Positions 24,556-33,462 are shown, counted from the stretch's first letter. The stretch is 37,176 bases of DNA from DP-36 sp036004365 (GCA_036004365.1 DASYRN010000090.1:1-37176), one strand, 5' to 3'. Program-made: numbers and translations. The notes: generated by a model not told the origin, from the letters alone.

Positions 24556-25826
24556 GGTGCAACCTGCGAATCGTCCGAAGAGGCTAACACGACACGGACT
24601 TCAGAAAGACCATCGATTTTCTTAAGAGCTTTCTCCAATTCTTCCGCTTCTCTCTTGTCGGCAAACTTTCCCAGATAGAGACGATGGAAAGTCTGTCTAT
24701 CTGAAACTTCCGGCTTTGCGACAAAGATCGCGTGACCACGAGCCTTGATTCTCTTGGCAATCTTCACAGCCTCCTCTCGACTCTTATAGGAGCCCAGCTG
24801 AAGCGTGTAGAACGACTTGTCATACGCGGCCGGTGCCACCTTCGCTTCAGCTACGGAGGAACGGGACTTTGAAAGATCGAGACCCCAGATCTTTTTCACC
24901 AGGATTCTATCCGAATCAAGAAAGAGCGCTGCAGCCATCACACCCAAGAAAAAAATCAACAACACAGCCAATCCCTGGGTTAGCACTCGCCTCAAAAAAA
25001 CCCGAGAGAACTTAACGCCTTCCCCCTCCAGGCTCTTTAAACCCCTGATCACAGTGGCACGGCGAATCTTTCGAGTTTGCTCCGCATAGCCCGCGAGCAA
25101 GGCCCGATCTGCGGCGAGGTTTGTGAGGCGGGGTATTCCCCGAGAATAATTATATATCTCTTGTAGCGCGCTGGAAGTGAAATGGATGTCTCCTGACGAA
25201 CCCGCCACTGTCAAACGGTGCTGAATATAGCGCGGCACTTCTTCCTTCCTTAAGTTGTGCAGGTGGTAACGGATAGAGATTCTCTGATTAAGCTGCCGGA
25301 GTTGCCAAAGAGAGAGTTTTTCCTTTAGTTCAACCTGACCTATCAGGATGATCTGCAGGAGCTTTTCCTTCTCAGTCTCGAGATTCGAGAGGATACGGAT
25401 CTCCTCCAACATAAAAGAAGGTAAATTCTGTGCCTCATCAATGATCAAAATAGAGTTTCGATTAGCCGCCTGCTGACGAAGAAGAAACTGATTGAGTTCA
25501 TCCAAAAGATCTTTCTTGGTGATTGCCTTACTCCGTATTCCAAAGTCAGTCAGAATACTTTGGAGAAGTTCGTAGTCTGAAAGCATAGGATTCAGGATCA
25601 GGGCGCTGTCCATCGTGCTCGATTCTATCTTATCCAAAAGGGCGCGACACAGAGTCGTCTTCCCCGCACCCACCTCCCCCGTGATGAGAATAAACCCCTC
25701 CTTCTCCTTAATCCCATACAGGAGATGCTCGAAAGCCTCCCGGTGATTCTCGCTCAGAAAAAAGAAGCGAGGATCCGGCGTGAGGCTAAATGGCTTTTCC
25801 TTAAGACCGCAAAATTCCTCGTACAC
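24552..25826 (-). CDS. mshM: MshM/ExeA-like AAA ATPase with C-terminal SPOR domain
   Basis: 424 residues. The N-terminus MYEEFCGLKEKPFSLTPDPRFF and ATPase motifs Walker A GEVGAGKT (50-57) and Walker B ILIIDEAQN (126-134) match the ExeA/GspA/MshM family. One transmembrane segment follows (about 281-303). Residues about 337-412 form a SPOR domain (FYTLQLGSYKSREEAVKIAK ... RLYLGKFADKREAEELEKAL), which binds denuded peptidoglycan. ExeA proteins instead carry a PG_binding_1 domain and MshM usually has neither. The ATPase probably couples to cell-wall anchoring of the secretin. It lies 24 bp after mshL. Confidence 0.85.
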   Translation of the reverse strand: MYEEFCGLKEKPFSLTPDPRFFFLSENHREAFEHLLYGIKEKEGFILITGEVGAGKTTLCRALLDKIESSTMDSALILNPMLSDYELLQSILTDFGIRSKAITKKDLLDELNQFLLRQQAANRNSILIIDEAQNLPSFMLEEIRILSNLETEKEKLLQIILIGQVELKEKLSLWQLRQLNQRISIRYHLHNLRKEEVPRYIQHRLTVAGSSGDIHFTSSALQEIYNYSRGIPRLTNLAADRALLAGYAEQTRKIRRATVIRGLKSLEGEGVKFSRVFLRRVLTQGLAVLLIFFLGVMAAALFLDSDRILVKKIWGLDLSKSRSSVAEAKVAPAAYDKSFYTLQLGSYKSREEAVKIAKRIKARGHAIFVAKPEVSDRQTFHRLYLGKFADKREAEELEKALKKIDGLSEVRVVLASSDDSQVAP

Positions 25827-25850
25827 GAGTGATCTCGATAGTATGAATTT

Positions 25851-27527
25851 CTACCAGGGAGAGGCACCCTTAGTTTTGTTCAACCTCTCCAGCTCCTTGG
25901 AAGTAATCTCGTCGATTTTCTTACCCACCATCACGGTCGGACTCAACAAAACCACCAGCTCTGTCTTCCTTCGCTGCTGGTCCGTGGACCGGAAGAGGCG
26001 ACCGATGCCAGGCAGATCCCCGAGAAGGGGTACTTTGCGTTCTTGATCGCTCTTCCTTTCCTGCATCAGCCCGCCAATGACAACCACTTGTCCCTCTCTG
26101 GCCCGCACGATCACATCGGCCTCCCGGACATCAACCACGGGGACGGTAATATCAAACGCGCCTGTAGTGCTGGTAGCCTGTTGTCTGAATGTTTCCCTCC
26201 GGGTCGAGTCAGTCACTGTCGGGCGAATATGGAGAATGACGCTGCCGTCAGAGCTGATTTGAGGGGTTACGGACAACACGACTCCTATCGTGACCGTCCG
26301 TGTGGTGACGTCCGTTGTCTGGACGACCGTGGTACCTGTAGGAATCGTTACGACACGAGGCTCAAAAAAGACCTCATCGGTTGCGGAACGAATAATTGCG
26401 GTCTGGTTGTTCAGCGTCGCCAGCCTTGGACTCGAAAGGACATTCACTTCTCCCTGCGTGCTCAAGAGTTGCAGCAGAGCGTCGAAATCTGTGCTCGTCA
26501 CGCCGATCTGGAATGACGCTGCGGAGGCTCCTTGGGGCAAGCTGGGGATCAGTTGCTGCCCTAGGATCCTTCCCGGCGATAGAGTGGTGGATCCCCTCAA
26601 AGGACCGAGCTTCGCGATAGCTCCCCAATCAAGACCAAATTGGTAATTCCCTGTAAGGGCAACCTCAATGATCCTTGCCTCGATCAGAACCTGGCGCTGT
26701 ACCGAACCCTCCACACTCTCCAGAAAACCTCCCACACGATCCAAAAATTTAGGAAGATCGGTGACCAAGATGTTGCCGCCCTGCTTGTCCGCAACCATCT
26801 TGCCAACGGGAGAAAGGAGCTTAACTACACCCGCCTCGATATCCTTCCATAAGTCGGTGTCTGTTGAGGTCGTGACTGTAGTTTGGCCGCCGCCGGCAAC
26901 CCCTGCACCTCCTGCGCCTCCTGCGCCTCCGGCTCCGGTACTACCGGGCGTGACGACCGCGGGGCTACTGGCAGCCCCTGTAATACCGCTACCAGTTGAA
27001 CCGGCGGCTCCGATTTGAGCCGAAGTGGAAGACGCGCCGGTCCTTCTGAGGTTGACGTACTGAAGGGAAAAGATTCTTATCTCTGGGGTTGGTCTAGAAA
27101 CGCGGATGATATTTTGCTTGACGCTGTAGGTTAGGTTCAGCATATCCGTTATGGTATCCAAAGCTTCAAGGAGAGTGACGTTCTTCAGATCAACCGTCAC
27201 CCTGCCCTGGACATCGGGGGCCGCGACAATGTTGAAGTTGGTTTGCTTGGAAATCGCCATCAAGACATCCCTGACATCCGCATCGCGAAGCGAGAAGCTA
27301 TACAGGTTCTCTGGTTTCTTCTGACCCTCGACATCCGTCACAATGAGACCGGGCAGTGGTTCTGGGGAAGATGGTTGGGGAGGCGTGGAGACCACTGGAG
27401 CTGCCGGCGGACTAACTTGCACGGGTTTCTTCATTGAGCCACACGCGAGCAGAGTCATTGAGACTATGCTCAGGACCGCGGCTGTCCAATAAGAGCCTCT
27501 CGCCATAGAAATAATTTTCTGTTTCAT
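25851..27527 (-). CDS. mshL: MshL-like secretin lipoprotein
   Basis: 558 residues from ATG 27527, which has AGAGGA upstream and overlaps the previous stop as ATGA; the frame is open 261 nt further but that part only shadows mshK. A signal peptide ends in the lipobox LLAC (Cys near residue 24). A STN/N0-like domain (about 70-150) is followed by a Gly/Ala-rich insertion (about 175-215), an N1-like domain, then the secretin core (VLIEARIIEVALTGNYQFGLDW to VVIGGLMQERKSDQERKVPLLGDLPGIG and ELVVLLSP). It forms the outer-membrane channel for the pilus. Confidence 0.9.
   Translation of the reverse strand: MKQKIISMARGSYWTAAVLSIVSMTLLACGSMKKPVQVSPPAAPVVSTPPQPSSPEPLPGLIVTDVEGQKKPENLYSFSLRDADVRDVLMAISKQTNFNIVAAPDVQGRVTVDLKNVTLLEALDTITDMLNLTYSVKQNIIRVSRPTPEIRIFSLQYVNLRRTGASSTSAQIGAAGSTGSGITGAASSPAVVTPGSTGAGGAGGAGGAGVAGGGQTTVTTSTDTDLWKDIEAGVVKLLSPVGKMVADKQGGNILVTDLPKFLDRVGGFLESVEGSVQRQVLIEARIIEVALTGNYQFGLDWGAIAKLGPLRGSTTLSPGRILGQQLIPSLPQGASAASFQIGVTSTDFDALLQLLSTQGEVNVLSSPRLATLNNQTAIIRSATDEVFFEPRVVTIPTGTTVVQTTDVTTRTVTIGVVLSVTPQISSDGSVILHIRPTVTDSTRRETFRQQATSTTGAFDITVPVVDVREADVIVRAREGQVVVIGGLMQERKSDQERKVPLLGDLPGIGRLFRSTDQQRRKTELVVLLSPTVMVGKKIDEITSKELERLNKTKGASPW
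26900..26936. repeat. 9-bp tandem repeat encoding a Gly/Ala-rich tract of the secretin
   Basis: About four degenerate copies of a 9-bp unit (CCTCCTGCG on the plus strand) encode a Gly-Gly-Ala repeat in the MshL-like protein. The tract lies between N-domains, where a flexible loop is tolerated. Such repeats may vary in copy number between strains. Confidence 0.7.
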
Positions 27528-28000
27528 CTTTTCCTCTCTTTGACTCCGATGGAGACAGTCGGTTGTTCCAGCCTGAGAATCTTCTTCTTTCCATCCCTTT
27601 CCAGGATCACAGCATCCGGACGGATCTCCACCACTTTCTCTTCGTTGATCTTCTCTCCCACCGTAACTGTGTGACCGTCGACGACAGCTACAGCCTTCGG
27701 TGACCCAACAACAATGGTACGCACTCTCAACCTTTCGACTCCGGCTTGCTGAGTTTCTTCCTCCGTCAAAAAGGGATTGCGTCCCCACCAGATGTCCGCA
27801 TCCCTATCGACCTTGGTGCTCGCAACCGGAAGACCTGGGGCAGCAGTCTTTTCAACTCCAGACTTTCCGTCCTGTCCGGCAGTCATGCTCGCTTTATTGG
27901 TTTGGGTGAACAAGTTGAGCCCTCCAGGACGAAGGTAATAGATGCCCAGAGCCACAAAAATAATGATTGCGATCCCGAGCAGCCATTGCTCTCGATTCAT
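27524..28000 (-). CDS. mshK: MshK/PilP-like small pilus assembly protein
   Basis: 158 residues. One N-terminal transmembrane segment (about 7-24) is followed by a linker and a small beta-rich domain (about 75-150: VRTIVVGSPKAVAVVDGHTVTVGEKI, VVEIRPDAVILERDGKKKIL), the pattern of MshK and of the PilP/GspC homology region that connects the inner-membrane platform to the secretin. It overlaps the genes before and after it by 4 nt each (27997-28000 and 27524-27527). Sequence similarity is weak by eye; position in the operon is the stronger evidence. Confidence 0.68.
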   Translation of the reverse strand: MNREQWLLGIAIIIFVALGIYYLRPGGLNLFTQTNKASMTAGQDGKSGVEKTAAPGLPVASTKVDRDADIWWGRNPFLTEEETQQAGVERLRVRTIVVGSPKAVAVVDGHTVTVGEKINEEKVVEIRPDAVILERDGKKKILRLEQPTVSIGVKERKR

Positions 28001-28644
28001 TTTCTCGCCTCTGGAAGATTTTCTCGTTGATAGTAAGCGCTCACCAAAACTTCTCCTGCCACCAGGGGTGGACTCCTCTGCAACTGCAGGGACTGGACCG
28101 TTACTAGCCGGGGCAGCCTCTGCAGCGCTTCAAGAAAGTATGCAATTTCCCGATAATCTCCGGCAAAACCTACTTTAACCAGAAGGGATGCTATAGGTCC
28201 GGAAGCCGCAGAGGCTCCGGGAGAGACACTGGCGGAAGGTGGAGGAGCAACGCTCTGAGGTAAAGGAGCGCCAGGCTGCACCGCTTGGCTTCCAGTCGGA
28301 GAGGCGCCGTCACCCGAGATAAAGGTTACATCCGTCATGTTATATTGCTGCGCCAAACGACTAAGCTCCTGAAGGAGTGAAGGAATATCCTTGTCTTTAG
28401 GCAACGAGTGGAACAGACGCTGCTGAGCTTCCTCGACCTTTCTTATTTGCTCCGGACTCAGAGGCGGATAACTCCTCCAAAGTTCTTGACCCTGATTGAT
28501 CTGGCTTTCTATCTGTGCGATCTCCACTCGGAGGCGCTGGATGTCGCGAATCTTTAGAAGCCAAAATAAAATGACAGCCAGGACAGCGATTCCAACGACC
28601 CAGCTCAAATAACGTGATTTAGACGAAGGATTCCACCAAGCCAT
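27997..28644 (-). CDS. mshJ: MshJ/PilO-like pilus assembly protein
   Basis: 215 residues. A transmembrane segment (about 14-30), a coiled-coil-like stretch (about 33-70) and a C-terminal ferredoxin-like fold region (ASLLVKVGFAGDYREIAYFLEAL, about 152-174) match PilO/GspM proteins. A Pro/Ser/Ala-rich insertion interrupts the middle (about 115-150). PilO-type proteins pair with PilN to form the inner-membrane alignment complex. It starts immediately after the stop of the MshI-like gene and overlaps mshK. Confidence 0.75.
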   Translation of the reverse strand: MAWWNPSSKSRYLSWVVGIAVLAVILFWLLKIRDIQRLRVEIAQIESQINQGQELWRSYPPLSPEQIRKVEEAQQRLFHSLPKDKDIPSLLQELSRLAQQYNMTDVTFISGDGASPTGSQAVQPGAPLPQSVAPPPSASVSPGASAASGPIASLLVKVGFAGDYREIAYFLEALQRLPRLVTVQSLQLQRSPPLVAGEVLVSAYYQRENLPEARK

Positions 28645-30228
28645 CTAGAGTTCCTTGGAATGACCTCGAATCTCAAACTCAACCTTAGTTTTCTTGATCT
28701 CCGTCTCCTTTGCCTGAGCCTCAGGCGCTTTTTCCTCGGACGGCGCTTCGAGGAGCTTTCTTTCTGCCACTGTGACTCTTTCCTTAAAGGTCGATACGCT
28801 TAACGGAAGCAATTCGACTCGCTCCAATTGGGGTAAGCCTTTCAAGCCCTGGTAAAACCGATTAAAGGCCGATTGCGCGCCATAAGAATCAGATGAAATC
28901 ACCTGCCCCTTAAAAGTGATTGACCACTCTTCCTTTTCTCTCCGAAGGACCACCGATTGCAGCACTAACTCTGAAGGCGTCCGGCGGCTTACCGCCTTAA
29001 ACAACGCGACCCATCCTGGCTCACTAATGTGGAAGGACCCCAGCGATTGCAGCAATAGTTCTTCGTCACCTCGTATGCGCCGACTCCTTTCGGCAGCTTC
29101 GATGCTGGGACGCCATTGCTGGTATAAATCCGTGCGTTCCCGCAAGATTCTTTGAAAACGGTGTTCTGATTGCGTAAGAAAAAGATGTATGGCGACAAAG
29201 ATCAATGAGAGAGCGCAGATCCAAGCAGGTCTACGAACGAAGGATAAACTGATCGACGGTTTTCGTCGAACGGGTTTGCGGACGGCCGTGGGAGCCAAGT
29301 TAATTCCTCGCTCGTGGTAGACAGCGCCCACCAAGCCGAGAGCAATGACAAAGGAAGGGAATAGTTGTCTGAATACTTGAGCTCGCCCTCCCAGAGAAGT
29401 CAAATCTAACGCAGGGCCCACTCGCACGACCTCCGAGGCGACACCCATTTCTGCCTGAAGCCGGCTCTGGATCTCGCTTAAGTCTCTGTCCCCGCCAAGA
29501 AGGAAACTCATCTCGCCTTCCGCCGGAAAATGCTGTCTTCGGTAGAGGAGCACTCGATGGACTTCCTTAAGAGCCTCGTCTATGAGAAGGCTACCTTTTT
29601 GATCTGCTTGACTGGAAAATTCGCGGTAGAAATTCCAGACGCCATTTCTCACTCCCAAGAGGTAGCCTTGGTTTCCTCCGAGATAAAGGACTCCTCGAAA
29701 TCCGCTTCCCTCGCCCTGGACAAAGTTCAGTGAACGGAGCAACGAAATAGGCGCAGTGGTCAAGAGAGTCAAATCGAGATGACAACGGTCCAGGATCTGC
29801 TGCACCCGATCGACCTGAGATTTAGGAGCCATCGCAACCAGGACTCGAATTTGCTTGAAATTTCCAGAGGGCGTTTCTTCGATGACTTCCCAGTCGAAGA
29901 CGACATCCTTCTCCGATGTTCCTCCCATAGTCTTCATCTCTCGCGTCACAACAAGCTCCAACTCGCTGGCTGGCATGAGTGGGAATTCCAAAAGCCGGTG
30001 CAATACCCCCGGACCCGAGAGGTCCAGCGCCGCTCCAGATACTTGAAGCTTTTTCCGCGCGATCAGTTCCTCCAGCTGTCGAGTGGTGCTTTCCAGATCG
30101 GCCCCAAACATTTGCTCAGATGCGAAATCATACACGTTAAGGCGATGTCCCGAGACAGCGCCGTGAAGAATACGAAAATGACTCGACCCTAATTCGATCG
30201 CTAAAACACCCGAGTCGCCGAAAACCAT
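28645..30228 (-). CDS. mshI: MshI-like (PilM-PilN fused) pilus assembly protein
   Basis: 527 residues. The N-terminal part (about 1-300) is a PilM-like actin-fold domain (VLAIELGSSHFRIL at the start; YLGGNQGYLLGV in the middle). A transmembrane segment lies near 333-352 (RRPAWICALSLIFVAIHLFL), and the C-terminal part (about 360-500) resembles PilN, with a coiled coil and a small alpha/beta domain. GspL and MshI combine these two functions similarly. The far C-terminus is Glu/Lys-rich. It probably links the cytoplasmic ATPase to the periplasmic platform. A 6-bp gap separates it from mshG. Confidence 0.78.
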   Translation of the reverse strand: MVFGDSGVLAIELGSSHFRILHGAVSGHRLNVYDFASEQMFGADLESTTRQLEELIARKKLQVSGAALDLSGPGVLHRLLEFPLMPASELELVVTREMKTMGGTSEKDVVFDWEVIEETPSGNFKQIRVLVAMAPKSQVDRVQQILDRCHLDLTLLTTAPISLLRSLNFVQGEGSGFRGVLYLGGNQGYLLGVRNGVWNFYREFSSQADQKGSLLIDEALKEVHRVLLYRRQHFPAEGEMSFLLGGDRDLSEIQSRLQAEMGVASEVVRVGPALDLTSLGGRAQVFRQLFPSFVIALGLVGAVYHERGINLAPTAVRKPVRRKPSISLSFVRRPAWICALSLIFVAIHLFLTQSEHRFQRILRERTDLYQQWRPSIEAAERSRRIRGDEELLLQSLGSFHISEPGWVALFKAVSRRTPSELVLQSVVLRREKEEWSITFKGQVISSDSYGAQSAFNRFYQGLKGLPQLERVELLPLSVSTFKERVTVAERKLLEAPSEEKAPEAQAKETEIKKTKVEFEIRGHSKEL

Positions 30229-30234
30229 GCCTGC

Positions 30235-31440
30235 CTACCTCCGGCCTATTTTGCCCAAGGCGTTGTAAAAAGGGACGAAGACAGAGAGAGCCGTAAGGAG
30301 AACCATGCCTGCCAGCATCACAACGACAAGGGGCTCCAATATGGTAAAGACTTTCTTGACCGTATTGGGCACTTCGCGGTCGTAAAATTGCGTGACTTTT
30401 TCTAACGTGTTGTCGATGGTCCCCGTGGTTTCTCCTACAAAAATCATGCGTATAACCAGCGGAGGAAAGACACCCGTTTCCTGCAGGGAGCGCCAGAGAG
30501 AACCTCCCTGGATTACTTTTTCCCGGGCTTCGCTCACCGCACGGGCAACCACCTTATTCCCGACAACCCGCTCCGCGATGGAAAGGCTCTGGGAAATATC
30601 GACCCCGGTCCTGAGAAGAAGCCCCAGATGGTGTGAGAAACGCGAAAGACAGATTTTCTCTATCAGTCCACCGATGACCGGGAGCCTTAATTTGATCGCG
30701 TCGATGATCAACTGACCTCCCTCGCTGACTTTGACAAGACGGAAAAGGACAACGAGGCTCGCAACCCCCATGAGGATGAAGTACCAGCCGTGCTGAACGA
30801 AGTCGGAGATTGCCATGATGGCTAAAGTAATGGAGGGGAGAGGCACCTTAAGGCTTTCAATCACAGGAATGATTCTCGGAAAGACAAACCCTAAAAGAAG
30901 ACCGATAAACCCCAATACGGCCGTGAGAACGATGGCAGGATAAATAGCTGCCCTTTTGATCTCAGACGCTAAACTCTCTTGCCACTCAAGAAAACCGGTC
31001 AGATGCTGCAGAACTTGAACCAAGCTTCCGCTGGTCTCGCCCGCCTTGACCATGTTGCAATAAATGTCGGAAAAAATAAGCGGATGGCGCGATAGGGCTA
31101 CGGAAAGGCTGCTGCCGCCGCGCAGATCCTCCATGATCACTTGAATGGCCTTCTTCATTCCTCGATTTGTCGTTTGCTGCTCTAAGTCTTCGAAGGCCTG
31201 AAGAATCGGAATACCAGCTCCTATCGACGCAGACAGGTGTACTGTGAAATTGATGATCTCCCTGCGCTGAACCGGTCGAGCGAAGAGAGAAGGAGCCGGA
31301 GCCTTCTCTGGCTTCGCATCAACCAGGTAAAGATCCATCTCGCGGAGAGTTACGGCAAGTTGCTCTTCATTGTCCGCAAGCATAATCCCATCCACCTTCT
31401 GGCCCGCGCGACTCCTGGCCCTATACGTAAAGCGAGGCAT
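30235..31440 (-). CDS. mshG: MshG/PilC/GspF-like inner-membrane platform protein
   Basis: 401 residues, normal length. Two T2SSF domains (about 65-190 and 265-390) each end in hydrophobic segments (AIVLTAVLGFIGLLLGFVFP; VVVMLAGMVLLTALSVFVPF). The N-terminus PRFTYRARSRAGQKVDGIM is typical. The conserved GETSGSL and GETTGTIDNTLE motifs are present. It is the polytopic base of the pilus machine that the assembly ATPase acts on. It lies 11 bp after mshE. Confidence 0.92.
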   Translation of the reverse strand: MPRFTYRARSRAGQKVDGIMLADNEEQLAVTLREMDLYLVDAKPEKAPAPSLFARPVQRREIINFTVHLSASIGAGIPILQAFEDLEQQTTNRGMKKAIQVIMEDLRGGSSLSVALSRHPLIFSDIYCNMVKAGETSGSLVQVLQHLTGFLEWQESLASEIKRAAIYPAIVLTAVLGFIGLLLGFVFPRIIPVIESLKVPLPSITLAIMAISDFVQHGWYFILMGVASLVVLFRLVKVSEGGQLIIDAIKLRLPVIGGLIEKICLSRFSHHLGLLLRTGVDISQSLSIAERVVGNKVVARAVSEAREKVIQGGSLWRSLQETGVFPPLVIRMIFVGETTGTIDNTLEKVTQFYDREVPNTVKKVFTILEPLVVVMLAGMVLLTALSVFVPFYNALGKIGRR

Positions 31441-31451
31441 CTCGGCCTTTC

Positions 31452-33266
31452 TTAGACCGTGTAAGCAACCCGAACGATCTCATCCAGTGTCGTAATGCCT
31501 TGACGCGCTTTTTCGACCCCATCTTCCACCAGGGTCGTCATCCCCTCTTCCCTCGCCTTTTCCAGAATAGGCTGAGCAGGGCTACGCTGAGCAATCATCT
31601 GAGCAATAGACGGAGAAACAGGGAGGATCTCAAAGATACCGATGCGTCCGCGGTATCCGCTCTCAAAACAGCGGAGACACCCCTTCCCGCGGAAGAAACT
31701 CCCTTCCAACCTCCGCCGATCCTCCTCCAAAGGCGGCTCTCCAAAGAAGTTGGAGCCGTCGGCGATGCGTTCGCTTCTGCGGCCCTCTTGCTCCAAACCA
31801 ACGAGCTGCAGCAACGAGTGATCAGGGATGACCTCTTCCCGACAGTGGGCACAAATCTTGCGGACCAACCTCTGCCCGACAATTGCGATAAAGGTTGAGG
31901 CCATGAGTGATGGATTCACCTCCATATCCAACAACCGTGGAATGGCTCCTACAGCGTCGTTCGTATGAAGGGTACTGAATACTAAATGGCCGGTCAGGGA
32001 GGAGCGGATCGCCACGTCCACGGTTTCCGCATCCCGCATTTCTCCCACAAAGATGATATCGGGGTCCTGACGCAGCATCGCCCTTAAACCGGAGGCAAAA
32101 GTGAGCCCCGCCTTCGGATTAATCTGCGACTGATGAATTTGCGGGACCTCATATTCGACCGGATCCTCAAGCGTCATAATGTTCTTCTCAGCCGAATTCA
32201 CATAGGCCAAAGTGGAATAGAGAGTTGTCGTCTTTCCCGATCCGGTCGGACCGGTCACCAAGATGATCCCGTGGGGTCTTTTAATGCTTTTTTCAAAAAC
32301 GCTCAGCGCTGACCGCGAAAAACCGAGCTGCTCCAAACCCAGGATCACTTTTTCCTTATCGAGGATCCTGAGCACGATTTTCTCCCCGTAAATCGTGGGA
32401 AAGGTCGAAACACGTTGGTCGTAGCTCTTGCCGTCCAATGCAAAACTGATACGGCCGTCTTGAGGGATCCGACTCTCTGAGATATCAATATTGGCCATGA
32501 TCTTGATCCGGGTCACCAAAGCTGGCTGGAGGGCCTTGTTGATTGTAAGGCTGACGTGCAACATGCCGTCGATCCGGAAACGGACCTTGACATTTTTTTC
32601 CTCGGGCTCAATGTGGACATCGGTGGCTTCCTCCCGAATAGCCCGGCTAAGTAAAGCATCCACCAGCCGGACCACCGGCAAACCTTCAGTCCCTTCCCCT
32701 TCTTCGATGATATCCCCACGGGTCTGGCTTTCCTTCGCTAATGCCTGGGCAGAGGAGCTGCCCATTTCTCCCCTGTAATACTTCTCAATGGCTCCCACGA
32801 TCTTCGACTCTGGAGCATAGCGGGCGTCGATGTAGAGCCGAGTCATAAACTGAAGCTGATCCAAGGTGGCCAGCTCAAACGGATTAGCCATTGCCACTGT
32901 GAGGCGGTTCTGCGACAGAGAAATCGGAAGAACTTTGTGTTGAAGGGCAAATTGGCTGGAGACCTTCTTCAGGGCTTCTGGATCTACGTTGGCATGATCA
33001 ATGTCAACCCTTTCGATTCCTGCGTCCTCGGCCAGCAGATACTGAATCGTATCCGGGCTTAGACGGTAGAGTTCCCTCAATAGATCGGGGAGTAATTTTC
33101 CGGTCCTTTTCTGCTCACGTAAGGCTGTTTCCAACTGCTCATCCGTGATCAGTCCTCCCTCTACGGCAAGCCTGCCCACCCCCTTCCGTTTATTCGAGGG
33201 GGGAGTTTCTTTAGCCAGAGAAAGCTTGTTAGGATCCGCTTCGGTCCCCGCCATATCTACATTCAT
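31452..33266 (-). CDS. mshE: MshE/PilB/GspE-like pilus assembly ATPase
   Basis: 604 residues. An N-terminal MshEN-like region (about 28-170) is followed by the ATPase core with Walker A GPTGSGKT, the Asp box LEDPVEYEVPQI, Walker B-region RQDPDIIFVGEMRDAET and the His box TGHLVFSTLHTNDA. Two CxxC pairs (CAHC and CLRC) form the zinc motif, with a somewhat long insertion between them. MshE ATPases bind c-di-GMP through RLG motifs in the MshEN domain; here the first motif reads GVGRLAVEGGLI, so the leading Arg seems to be replaced. It is the first gene of the operon and starts with ATG 33266. Confidence 0.92.
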   Translation of the reverse strand: MNVDMAGTEADPNKLSLAKETPPSNKRKGVGRLAVEGGLITDEQLETALREQKRTGKLLPDLLRELYRLSPDTIQYLLAEDAGIERVDIDHANVDPEALKKVSSQFALQHKVLPISLSQNRLTVAMANPFELATLDQLQFMTRLYIDARYAPESKIVGAIEKYYRGEMGSSSAQALAKESQTRGDIIEEGEGTEGLPVVRLVDALLSRAIREEATDVHIEPEEKNVKVRFRIDGMLHVSLTINKALQPALVTRIKIMANIDISESRIPQDGRISFALDGKSYDQRVSTFPTIYGEKIVLRILDKEKVILGLEQLGFSRSALSVFEKSIKRPHGIILVTGPTGSGKTTTLYSTLAYVNSAEKNIMTLEDPVEYEVPQIHQSQINPKAGLTFASGLRAMLRQDPDIIFVGEMRDAETVDVAIRSSLTGHLVFSTLHTNDAVGAIPRLLDMEVNPSLMASTFIAIVGQRLVRKICAHCREEVIPDHSLLQLVGLEQEGRRSERIADGSNFFGEPPLEEDRRRLEGSFFRGKGCLRCFESGYRGRIGIFEILPVSPSIAQMIAQRSPAQPILEKAREEGMTTLVEDGVEKARQGITTLDEIVRVAYTV

Positions 33267-33310
33267 CTCAACGCTTGGTCTCTAAACCCCAGTCTCAGAC
33301 AAGAATTCGG

Positions 33311-33340
33311 TTGACACTCGTATAAGTACCGAATTATACT
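33311..33340 (+). promoter_or_regulatory. Sigma-70-like promoter facing the regulator gene
   Basis: TTGACA (33311-33316) and TATACT (33335-33340) are 18 bp apart. Transcription would start near 33347 and leave a leader of about 335 nt before the regulator gene. An inverted repeat GTATAA/TTATAC (33320-33325, 33334-33339) lies across spacer and -10 and may be an operator. Confidence 0.5.
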
Positions 33341-33361
33341 GGCGTTCATTTCAAAATACAA
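33333..33361 (-). promoter_or_regulatory. Sigma-70-like promoter of the msh operon
   Basis: On the minus strand, TTGTAT (33361-33356) and a perfect TATAAT (33338-33333) are 17 bp apart. Transcription would start about 60 nt before mshE. Its -10 overlaps the -10 of a plus-strand promoter. Confidence 0.5.
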
Positions 33362-33446
33362 TTATAAAGGATTCCGCGCAGTGGTCCGTTTTGGATCGAA
33401 TAGCGATAGCATAGGCTAAAATGAGACATTACCAGAATCTTCAGAA

Positions 33447-33462
33447 CGCAAGGGACATGCCA
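33447..33462 (-). promoter_or_regulatory. Sigma-54 promoter facing the msh operon
   Basis: On the minus strand, positions 33462-33447 read TGGCATGTCCCTTGCG. This has the -24 GG and -12 GC separated by exactly 10 bp and matches the known TGGCAY-N5-TTGC consensus. Transcription would start near 33436, about 170 nt before mshE. The gene for a sigma-54 activator is next to it. Confidence 0.65.

Noticed and set aside
26900..26936. CRISPR-like short repeats
   Set aside because: The 9-bp units are contiguous, lie within a coding frame and encode Gly/Ala. I saw no spaced repeats anywhere in the window.
27528..27788. Open N-terminal extension of the secretin frame
   Set aside because: It lies entirely inside mshK in another frame. 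The ATG at 27527 gives a proper lipoprotein signal and an ATGA overlap.
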